Part shown: one piece after another, positions 55,011-64,000 of the stretch
Numbering within the stretch: the first letter of the stretch is position 1
Layout: each line of letters begins with the position of its first letter
NCBI GenBank assembly: GCA_027924585.1
Contig: BSBM01000608.1
Coordinates: 11,940,501 to 12,004,500 of the forward strand
DNA: 64,000 nucleotides
DNA from: Larix kaempferi
Lineage: Eukaryota; Streptophyta; Pinopsida; Pinales; Pinaceae
Direction: 5' to 3'
The notes under the pieces: model-generated
Databases searched by the model: none
Seen by the model: the letters and a program-made list of their open reading frames with translations, nothing else
Told to the model about the DNA's origin: nothing
Program-made: the position numbers and the translations under genes

Positions 55011-56067
55011 TCTCTTTGAGACTTACTGTACATAAATGAAGTTTTCATTTGCTGTTGCTTTAGCCTTTAGTTGCTTTATTTTCGGCCATTTTATTTCTTT
55101 CATTGTCGTTTGAACCTTTGCTACAAGTTTTGTTTTCTGAAACCCCTTTGGTTGAGTTCCCCACTGAGGATAGATTTTTCGGAGAAATCTCGCAACCCAT
55201 AAGTCTGGAACTGTGCTCGAATAAATCCTGTCTGTGTGCTCTCGCTGAAATGTTCAGAAGGAAGGAAGCCTACTCTGCTGGTCACACCAACCCTGTTTAA
55301 ATAGCAGAGACCTATGACCATCTTCACTGCTATCGTTGGGCTCCACCCACTCTCACAATTTAAAGGCATCTCAAGAAGGTTACCAAAATTGGACCAATGG
55401 AAAGTAGCACACCTCGAGGACATAGGGTATTGAAATGACTCCATGCTGCAAATTTAACAGCCAAAATGGCTAGTACCCAAGAGTTGGTTTTCCATAGATT
55501 CTCACCTCAATTAAAGCATGGCTGAGACAAAAGCAAAAGACATGTAAAATCAAGAAGGTTGTCCAAAAGTCCCAGCTCAAAATAGGTTCCTCTCCGTCCG
55601 TGAGGTTTGATCAAATCAATAAAATTTCTAACTCACACAAAAGGACATTATGGATTGAGGAGCCTAAATCAAAGATCATGTCCAAAGAAAATATCTCTGG
55701 AAGGCTCAAACAGCTAAGTTTTCCAAAGTACAAACATCCAAAAGGATGCAAGTAGCATGGGAATGAGGGACAAGAGCAATAATGTCCATGAGGAAGTGTT
55801 GCAAATCCTGTGGAGTCCGGCAGTAGTGACCATCTGAAAGATGACCCTCCTAAAATGAATCTCATATATTGGCCCTTTGAGAGTGGTGAAGATGTCTTGG
55901 TCAAAGCTCCCCTTTCCCCCAATGGCTACCAGGTAAAGTGCCTCCTTCCCCTCACATGAGTTTAAAATGCTCAGCTGAGTAGTGCACCTAAGATGGATGT
56001 CTTCGATGAGGTTTCGGACCATGAAGAGGAATTTTTCAGAGATCTGTGTTCACCAGCGACTCGCCAT
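55011..56067. other. Spacer between integrase and 3' LTR of element G
   Basis: About 1.06 kb with no plus-strand gene. No clean polypurine tract abuts the LTR: the bases before 56068 read CACCAGCGACTCGCCAT, the nearest purine-rich runs being GAAGAGGAA at about 56022 and the CAGAGAT after it. On the minus strand 55711-56022 has a protein-like frame (IRDIHLRC-like start, ALYLVAIGGKGSFDQDIFTT, IYEIHFRRVIFQMVTTAGLH) that I cannot identify. Confidence 0.5.
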
Positions 56068-56282
56068 TGTTGTTGCAACAACTTCCCCCCCCCCAAAATT
56101 TTGTACATATTGGGGCCCCTCCTTTTAATTTTTAGAAAGGCTGCCTTAAGAGGCCATCCCCAGCTTTTATCTTTGTTTTTAACAGAAAATCTTGCCATGA
56201 AAACACTCCAAGTCTGCCATTCAATCTTGTTTCTCACCAGAAATCTTTTCTATGAAGTCTCCCTGAAGAGTCGCAGAACAGT

Positions 56283-57548
56283 TTGATAAAGCCCCGCAAT
56301 GGAGGAAGCCTTTGTCTAAACTCCCGAAAGAGAACTTAGCAAATTTCGTTGAAGAAGTTGCGGAATCCATTGGGCAATCCTTCCCGAAACGGTGGAGTTC
56401 TTCGTTCAAACCTTCTGCAAACGTGAAGTGTTTCAGGTTTTCCTCCCGAAAGGCGGAAGCCTTTGTTTAAGCCTTCCGAAACGGAACTTAGAAAATTTTC
56501 CCAAGAAATTGCGGAGCCTCTCAAACTATCTTCCCGCAATTGTGTTTCTTTTGAGTTTTCATCAGAGGGGCGGAAGCTTGTGTTAAAACCTTTCGAAAAA
56601 AGAAGGACTTAGAAACCTTTTGAAAAGTCACGGAGCGTAAGAAGGAAGCTCCGCGGAACCATTCAACGTTTTCTCCCGAAACGGCGGGAACCGTTCGCAT
56701 AAACACTCCGGAGAAGCTTAGATTTCCCTCTCGTCGTTACGGAAATTTTTGGGAAAGTCTCCTGACACTTCGGAGCCTTTCAGGCTATCTTCCCGCAGTT
56801 GCGGAAGCCCAATCGCACAAACCGCTAGAAAGGTCTTAAGAAATTGTTATGGAAATATCGCAGAAGTGTTTGAGTTATCTTTCCCGAAACGGCGGGCGCT
56901 TTTCGCAAAATCCTCTCGAAACTCGGAAGAGAACTTAGGAACTTTTTTGAAAATTTGCGGAAACCTTCACAGAACTTTCCGAAATCCCGCGGAGGAATTC
57001 ACGAATTCTTTTCGAAACTGTGAAGAGACTGAGAAAGTTTCCTTTTGCGGAGCTCTTGGACTTTCCATCCCGAACCTGCGGATCCGTTCATTTTGTCCTT
57101 CCGAAATGGCGGAAGCAAATCACGAGAGCTGTCCGTAACGTCGGAAGCGAGTGCAGCCGAAACTTAGAGAAGTTCTCGATTTCACGAGGTCCTTTTTCGG
57201 AAGCATTGGCAGAAGTCTTCCAAAACGGTGGAAGCCATTGGCGAAAGTTCCGCGCAATTTCGGAAGCCTTCGCGATATCACCCCAAAAAGGGGCCATCAA
57301 AAGAATCAACCATTCACGTCCTTTGGCGGGGAACTTCGCCAATCTCTCCCGAAACGCCGGAGAAGTTTAGCGGAAGCTTCCGTGTTGCACTTCCGAACGA
57401 ATTGAGCTTTGCGAAATGTTTTCTCTTCCACGTCGCGGAGGCCTTTTGCGAGAGCCATTCGCCTTCACGCCCTGAAACAATGGAAATGCCCACTATATCC
57501 TTCCGCAACGGCAGATGAGATTCGCGAGTTTGTCCCGCAGGAGGCGGT
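56283..57548 (+). repeat. Array of imperfect palindromes in U3 (3' LTR)
   Basis: Same array as at 41985-43250. Some palindromes are perfect here where the other LTR has a change and vice versa (for example CTTCCAAAACGGTGGAAG near 57218 against CTTCCGAAACGGCGGAAG at 42920). The differences are largely C-to-T and G-to-A at CG sites, as expected from methylated cytosines. Confidence 0.85.
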
Positions 57549-58779
57549 CGCATGCAAACCGAGACGGCTTGATTTGACACCGACGTACCGGTATTTAAAC
57601 CGCGGTTAATTGCGCCACCCACCAAAATTAAATGCTCGCACGTGTTTGACTTATTTAAATATACGGTGGGGGCTCGAACTGACCCCATTGCTGTTTGTCG
57701 ATTGCCAAACCATTGTTGGACGCCGCGCGACCGTTCCAGCTCAGATTGCTCGACCACATTCACGGCCACCTCATTCAGCTATCCTCATCGGTGCCAGGTA
57801 GTATCTTAACCATTAAACTTGTTTCTTCCACGCGTTAGATTACTATTGGATTGCCCTTGTCTAAAGACGATTGGTCTAGGTTATATTTTGACGGGAAAAT
57901 GCTCGTCACGGGTACTTTGCCTGTCAAATTACCGTCGAAATCTCTTTTTTTTGTCATATAAAACATAGAAATATCAAAACGTTTTGAACATCAACCCTGA
58001 CGGGTGGATTGTTCTAAGCTCCTACCCTAGCCGCGGGTGTCGCTGTTCTTCGCGTTCGAATTCATCAAGGCCCCGTGAACTTTCCGGGTCCCCAGCCGAA
58101 ATCCAAAGCCGTAGTCACCCGGGCTTTACCATAAGCCTCAGTCCCGGCATAGCCTACCCATTTTAAAACTAGAAACAGGTGCCATCTCCCCTGATCAAAC
58201 CAGCCGTAGGACGCCCCTTTAAATGTTATGAATAACGACAGCGTTTGGGCTGAAACCCCTCGCTTATGTGTCAACGCAGGAGCTCCTCCCTGATCTCGTA
58301 TTTAAACTTGTTATGTCACCCCGAACTTACCCGCCATTAGCCATTTAAAAAAAACACAGTGACGAAAGATCACCAGTTCTCCTAGAGCTAAACCGAAAGC
58401 AGGTTGCTTCCGCAACACGCTTATCCTCACAGGAGCACTCCAGACCTACCCCTTCAAAGAATTAGGATGGCTAAAATTAATAATTATGTTCCTGTTGAAA
58501 CGAAAATCATCATTTCTCCTAGGGCCACCCTGAAAGCGGATTGTTCCGCGACATACCTATCCTCTCGGGAGCATTCCAAATTCATCCCTTTAAAAGATTC
58601 AAATGTTTTAATTTGTATTTCATGTTGAAATGGTGTATTTTTCTTCCTAAGCATACAGCTTCACATTGCTTTTTATCTCATTCACATATTAAAACAATGA
58701 TGCTCTCTGTTAAAATCTCACAGTATGTTGCTCAAGTTCATGATGACTTGTATATGGGTGCTATCAGGGATAAGTCAAG

Positions 58780-61700
58780 ATGCCGAAAGCCGGTAAGAAG
58801 AAGGCTAAGATGACAGAAAAGAAGCTTGCGCCACTTAAAACTGAGACCTCACTCCAGGATACTAGGTGCACCACTGGTGTTCCTCCAGAAATCAGATGGG
58901 GTGACATTTACAGAATGATCCGGGATCAAGAGATCCCGGATATGTTGCTAGAAGAAGGACCAATTTATCTCAATATCATAGCCTCAGGCATAACTAGAGC
59001 CGCTACCCGCCCTGAGGTGTTCCCCTGTGCTGAAGTGATCATATGGATACTCCAGCATGCCGATGCTGAAGGGAGAGTGATAAATGACAATGGGAAAGTG
59101 GCCATTTCCTCATTTCAACCTGCATATCTTGCGGCAGCCTACAAATTTCCCCGTGTCCAACAATCTCTGACTGATGAATGGCTGAGCCAGATGAACAAAG
59201 TCAAGATGGCCAAGAAGCTACTAATGGCAGGCAAACATTTGAGAAAGAAAGGAAATGATGAATATGACGTACAGAATCTGAGACCTCCTTTCAGATTGAT
59301 CACCTTGATGTTGTGCAGAATCTTCGGCATGCCCGATGGCACCGTGTATAAGATTCAGTGGTTCCCTATTATCCACTTCGTGGCATTTAAGGGAACTGTG
59401 TTCGACTGGTCCACTCTCCTGTCAGATAGTCTGGCCTCAATGATAGTAGCTACAAGGGGAGGACTAGCCTTGAAGAAGGCAGAATTTTTTATGTCCTCAT
59501 ATCTGATTGATTGTATTTTGGCCAAGATGGACTTCCCCAAATTGGGCTGCACATGGGATAAGGCCACCACCTCGTTCTATATCGCTTTCAAGATGTTGTG
59601 GGATCATAATTACAAGCCCAGCTACAAACTCATCTGTGAGGGGTTCATCATGCCCCTATATGAGAAGTTATTCAAGGAGGAGCCCAACTGCCTGTCAGAG
59701 AACGCTGTGGAAGTCCTTGAGGATTACGGGGATTTTTACTTTTCAGAGCAAGGAACCTACCTTAGAATGTTTGGAGGGACTAATCCCCCATACATTTTTC
59801 CGCAGTATGCCACGGACTATGTGGTCCTCAAGGAAGTAGTAAGACAAATCTTCCTGGATGGAATTGGAGCAATGCTCCACAAACAGCATAAGGCTTCCTT
59901 TCCCCCTCTACCTTTCTGCATAGGTGCTTACAAGTTATTGGGGGTTGCCTCGGCCAATGAATTTGTTCAAGAGCTGAAAGCCTTCCACTTCGGTGAGGTA
60001 ATCTTCCACAGGAATGATAGAAAGGGAAGAGTTGCTGAGCACTGTAAGGAGATTTATGCTCACTTCGAGTACTCTCACTATCCCGATGCCGAGGAGGAGG
60101 CATTCAGAGGCATCAGCAACATGACTGAGCTACGGGTCTGTCGCCAAGGCACTGGAGCAAGCTCTAGCTCAACCAAGGTCCAGAAGACCAGCCAGCAGAA
60201 GGAGAAAGAAGTTGAGGATGCCCGAGCTCAGGCGGAGCTCAGATTAAGGGAGGAAGCCAGACTGCAGCGGGAAGCTGAGGAAGCCAGGTGGCAGCATGAA
60301 GCTGAAATGGTGAGAAAGCAGCAGGAAGCTGAAGTGGCAAGATAGCAACAAGAAGCTGAAAATGAAAGCCTGCGGAAAGAGGATGAGGAAGCCCAGAAGC
60401 AGAAAGAAGCTGAAGCTGAGCAAGCTGAGGCAGACAGGAAGGCGGAAGAAGAGTTGAAAGCAAGGGAAGATTCCCAAGCAAGTGGATCCGGTGTCCAAGA
60501 CATGGAAATAGACACATCTCTAGTAGGTGGCTCTGGTACCCAAAATTTGGGAGCAGATCCAGCTCAGGAAGTCCGGACCCCACCTGCTGAAGAAGACATA
60601 GACATCATAAACCGCCCAATTGTCTCGTACACGCCATCGGGAAAACATACAGTGTCCAGGTGGAATGAGTTTCTCTATGACAAGAAAAGGAAAGCAATGG
60701 TCCTCAAATCAGAAGAGAGGATCAAAAGTCCCTTCCACGAGGACATCATTACCCACCGAGAGGTCACTATAATGAAGAACACAGATCAAGATCCCTTTGC
60801 GATGGCATCCGCAGCTGTAGAAACAACAAAAGCCTCGCTGGATAATGTAGGGGTCATAGTTAGAGAAAATGTTTTGACAAAGAAGAGAGCTCGTTCGCTA
60901 CAATAGACTGTGGCTAATTAGCAAGCCCACAGGGATCTGGTGGTGAACAAGTATAATTGCTTGTACGTCGAGCATAAGGAGTTGTCAAGCAAGTATAGCC
61001 AGCTGGAGGAAGAAAAGGACCAGCTAACGCTCCAAATGATGATTGTGGAAGCAAAGAAGAATGGAGCGGAGGATAAAGCATCCCAGCTAGAAGCGGACAA
61101 GCGGGAATTAGCTGAGAAGTTAGAGCAGGCTGAGGGTAGAAAAATGGACATGTACCCCTTCCATGAGCTGTCCTGCAGCATCCTGAGGCAAACGCATGAA
61201 ACTCAGGGGCTAATCACTAATGAAGTTTGCAGGCTCAAGGCCATGGTGGTCAGGCTGAAAGAGATTAATACGGAGGCACATAGGCTCAAAGCCAAGCATA
61301 CCCATGTCAAGGAAAATATCATGAGCCAGATAAAATGGCGAGAAGGGAAGGGGGATTTCCCCGCACATCTCCCATGTAAGTCTGTGGAGGGTTTTTATGA
61401 AGATGTGGCCCTTTTGGACTTTTGCAGAAACTGTGGCAGCAAGTTGATAGCCAGTGAGCAAGGAGCAAGGGATAAGATCAACGGTCTGTATCAAAGAATC
61501 CTGGAAGTGCATGACAGGTGCAAATTGAATTTCCCACAATCCCTTGATGACTTCCCGGATTCAGAACACCGCTTGGCGGAGCTAAAGGAAGAACTAGGCA
61601 TCCAAACTGAATATGTTAAGAAAATTGATGTCCTAGAAATTGATGACCTCCAACATTAAATTGGAATGTCATCAGAACATAGCCACTTGCTCAAAGAAGT

Positions 61701-62013
61701 GCATCAAGCGGCAGTAGTAGAAGTTCAAGGCATCGGAGCAGAGCTTAGGAAGAATGTGACTTCCCAGAAAATCCTATTCCCTGCTGCAGCAAACATAGTC
61801 ATAAAGGACACGAGCATATGGTATAATTACATAGCAGAGGAGGAGAAGAAAGCTGTAGCAGTAGCAGGAGCATCAGCAGATCCAGAATCTTCTCTCCCGG
61901 CAGCCACTCCAGCAACCACAGTGGGCTCAATTCCCCCTTCTTCCCAGGCAGCAGCAGCAACATCAATTGACTTGGGCGATCCTCTCCCAACTGAAGCCCA
62001 CGCACAAGAGTGA
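58780..62013 (+). pseudogene. U3 ORF of element G, 3' LTR copy (1,077 codons, four stops)
   Basis: Starts MPKAGKKKAKMTEKK. Open for the first 521 codons to a TAG at 60343, so the whole globular part and the first charged helix are uninterrupted in this copy. Later stops at about 60904 and 60919 (TAG) and 61657 (TAA). Domain order as in the 5' copy. In the genomic RNA this copy lies downstream of integrase and before the LTR's own TATA, so it is the one that the full-length transcript would carry. Expression could need a spliced message or the internal promoter. The equal length and the stops private to each copy indicate the ORF was open at insertion. Function unknown; not an envelope (no signal peptide or membrane segment seen). 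Confidence 0.85.
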
Positions 62014-62220
62014 CAGCACGATATTAGAACATTATTTCTGCTATGTGTATTTTGTTAAACTTTCAAATGTATAAAGCGTGAGCTATGGGACAGCTGGCCA
62101 TTCTTTTGTTAAATATTTTGTAAAAGAAAAGAATCACAATTTTGTCTATTATAGGAGAGAAAATTCTGTAGATGACAAGTGGAAGATGCTAGGTGGCAGC
62201 CCAAAGGGCAGATTTGTAAC

Positions 62221-62229
62221 TATAAATAG
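62221..62229 (+). promoter_or_regulatory. TATA box of the element G 3' LTR
   Basis: TATAAATAG at the same LTR offset as 47923. In the 3' LTR it could drive readthrough into flanking DNA. Confidence 0.7.
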
Positions 62230-62325
62230 AAGTTAGGAAAGATTAGGAAGGACTTTTGGGAGGGAATGAAATTTTGGAAACCTTAACGAGCTATCTTGTA
62301 TCATTTCTGTAAAATCGAATTTTCT

Positions 62326-62331
62326 AATAAA
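62326..62331 (+). terminator. Polyadenylation signal of the element G 3' LTR
   Basis: AATAAA in TTCTAATAAAAGCCACGGG, about 100 bases after the TATA box. The most likely end of the genomic RNA is some 20-30 bases on. Confidence 0.55.
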
Positions 62332-63180
62332 AGCCACGGGAGATGGACGTTTTGCATGGGAATGTTGGACGGATGTATGTTGGACTGTTCGAATGACTTC
62401 TGTACTGTAATGTGAGATCATTCTTACTATCTGAACTATTTCTTTGTATTAATGATTCTTGCTCCTTCCTGTGCATACGATTTTCCCTATTTTGGTGAAC
62501 AATGAATGCGTTTCCTATTAAATCAGGAGCTATCTGTTGATATCTTTACCATTGCTGTAGAGTTCTCTTTTAGATTAAATGGCTAACTGTTCTTTCTTCA
62601 AGATAACTCATATAGCTCATTGTTCATGCCTTTAATTTGCTCCTTGCAGGGATCTTTAAATTTAATTTCAGTTTGTTTACGTTTAGATCTGTTTATTCGT
62701 TCTTTCCATTTAGATTAGATATTTTTGCTTCTTTCTCTGTTTCACGAGCAATAGATGTGTTTTACATTAAACTAGAAGCTATCTTCTAAGATCCTTTTAT
62801 CTGGATGTAGCTTTACCTGTAAGAATTGACAGCTATCTATTCTTTCTTTATGTTATCTGTTATAGCTCATTGCTCATCCTTTAAACGTGTTCTCTGCAAG
62901 GATAGGTAGATTTACTTCATTTTCTAGACTTAGATATGTTTTAGTTGCATCTAGATCAAGTATAAACTAGGCACTTGCATCTCATTAAAACACATAAAAT
63001 CCAAAAAAGAAAGGTGGCTCGGGCCAAAACCGGTAGAATCGGAATTAAACTCCAAAACCACGGTTGCCGGAACCGCTAACCAGACGGATTCCCTACACCA
63101 AACGGGAGATAGTCTAATTGGGATCATCTCTCGGGGAGAATCCCTTTCTGATTGATGCTACGATATCCGAGGCATCAACA

Positions 63181-63185
63181 CTTCT
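63181..63185. repeat. Target-site duplication, right copy
   Basis: CTTCT, identical to 41765-41769. Confidence 0.95.
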
Positions 63186-64000
63186 TCATGCTTCTCCTTG
63201 CCATTCTTCAAATCTTACAGCTGTATGGTCAAGTTAGCTAGTTGTTTCTGTATCTGCGACATCCCATCCACATTTTCACCAATCGGTGACACCTCCAATC
63301 TCATTGCAATCTCCAGAGCTTCATTGGTCATTGTGATGTTTTGTTGCACCAATGGTAGCCAAATGTGTGGTAGTAGTGACGCGATGAACCACTCTTTATG
63401 TTGGACTGCAATCATATCGAAACTAACCTTTTCCATCAGCGTTTTGAACCACTGGTCAAAATCCCACATCGTATCATTGGGATATTGCTTAATTTCTTTC
63501 AATTCTGTGATATATTGAGCGTCAGACTTGGGCTTCCTAAATTCTGCAATCAACCCATCCCTGATCTCATCGAGTGACTTCGCTGGAGCTCCTGTAGCGA
63601 CTAGAACAAATTTCATAAACCAATCTAAGGCATGACCTCATAGAGTTGTTTCCAGCTGTCCTTTCTTAGCATAATCATCAATGATCTGTTTTATGGTCCA
63701 TACCGCTTCACACAAAAACCAATATTGTTCTGGGTTATCTATCGCATTCCCATGGAAAAATGGTAACTTAGCATCATCTCCCTGCATCCTGGGCTTCCTT
63801 CCTGCAGGTACTGAACTACTAGCAATCAAGTTTTGTTGACCCGGTGGGGTCAAAGTGGTGTTTCTTACTGGTTGACAGATAGTGATTGGAGGTGTGGGTA
63901 TGTTGCTGCTGGAGTTAGGTACTACCTCTATCCTGGGCGTAGCCTGTGTGTCCTTTTCCGGACTGTGAGGTTGCTTCATCCTGTGTGTTATTCCTTCATG
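63186..64000 (-). pseudogene. Element M gag, N-terminal half (other side of element G)
   Basis: Minus-strand Met at 63979, a Pro/Thr-rich lead (SSSVPAGRKPRMQGDDAKLP), then capsid: FFHGNAIDNPEQYWFLCEAV, IIDDYAKKGQLETTL, a stop at about 63635, GHALDWFMKFVLV, SLDEIRDGLIAEFRKP, ITELKEIKQYPNDTMWDFDQ, FIASLLPHIWLPLVQQNITM, and SQIQKQLANLTIQL before the split. Joins in orientation and content to the zinc-knuckle half at 40602-41764. The 5' LTR of M must lie right of the window. Confidence 0.85.

Larger units (their letters stand above)
41770..63180 (+). mobile_element. Element G: 21.4-kb Tat-like Ty3/gypsy retrotransposon with 7.1-kb LTRs
   Basis: Complete in structure: LTR 41770-48882, primer site 48888-48904, gag 48916-50685, protease, extra RNase H, RT, inactive RNase H, integrase to 55010, spacer, LTR 56068-63180. 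Perfect CTTCT duplication at both ends. Both LTRs are 7,113 bases and stay in register throughout (offset 14,298 at their start, ORF, TATA and end). A 300-base comparison in U5 showed about six differences, so it is not recent but far from ancient. It sits inside the gag of element M. Coding parts carry a few stops and one shift, so this copy is probably inactive. Confidence 0.95.
56068..63180 (+). repeat. Element G 3' LTR, 7,113 bases
   Basis: Homologous to 41770-48882 from TGTTGTTGCAAC to GGCATCAACA. Same order: poly-C tract, palindrome array, ORF at 58780-62013, TATA, polyadenylation signal, U5 duplication. The terminal CAACA pairs with the starting TGTTG. Differences from the 5' LTR are mostly single substitutions. 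Confidence 0.95.

Noticed and set aside
58780-62013. U3 ORF as an envelope protein or a gag duplicate
   Set aside because: No signal peptide, membrane segment, zinc knuckle or capsid motif; composition is that of a soluble coiled-coil protein.

Overview
The window looks like intergenic DNA from a seed plant with a very large, repeat-filled genome, most plausibly a conifer. That identification is an inference: I see old, deeply nested LTR retrotransposons, plant-type Ty3/gypsy and Ty1/copia domains, plant TATA boxes and plant-type primer-binding sites, but no host gene, rRNA, tRNA or CRISPR. Almost every coding region is a retrotransposon relic with stop codons or frameshifts.

Layout. 1-3214: 5' part of a minus-strand gypsy element (gag, primer site, 1.75-kb LTR), abutting a decayed minus-strand copia pol (about 3540-4830). 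4830-8399: non-coding leader with internal duplications, then a second minus-strand copia primer site and a 644-base LTR. 9283-14444: a transposon-associated domain (resembling DUF8039) followed by a 739-base tandem array re-using the same domain type. 9346-10640, 15922-16930, 23533-24240 and 25561-26060: four copies of a dispersed repeat made of short GC-rich palindromes. 17973-22417 and 27871-31622: two diverged, broken copies of a roughly 1,050-1,250-codon family (globular N-terminal part, coiled coils, conserved C-terminal motif). The first is split by a solo LTR.

32080-41764 and 63186-64000: a minus-strand gypsy element (here 'M') with an inferred 4.3-kb LTR that itself holds a coiled-coil ORF. 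It has a complete set of pol domains and a multi-zinc-knuckle gag. Its gag is split by a 21.4-kb plus-strand element at 41770-63180 (here 'G'). G is delimited by a perfect 5-base target duplication (CTTCT) and has two 7,113-base LTRs around a 7.2-kb gag-pol of the Tat-like type: an extra archaeal-type RNase H lies before RT, and the original RNase H has lost its catalytic residues.

The most interesting system is in G. Each LTR carries a 1,077-codon ORF lying upstream of the LTR's TATA box, so inside U3. The full genomic transcript should therefore carry it downstream of pol, inside the 3' LTR, formally like the U3-located genes of some retroviruses. The ORF has exactly the same length in both LTRs, and their eight or so stop codons are all private to one copy, so the frame was very likely open when the element inserted. 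The 17.97- and 27.87-kb relics belong to the same protein family. The U3 also holds a 1.2-kb array of imperfect palindromes before the ORF, a layout echoed with different sequences by the palindrome repeats that precede the two relics.

Relative order of insertion read from nesting: relic at 27.9-32.1 kb, then element M into its tail, then element G into M's gag; the solo LTR went into the 17.97-kb relic separately.
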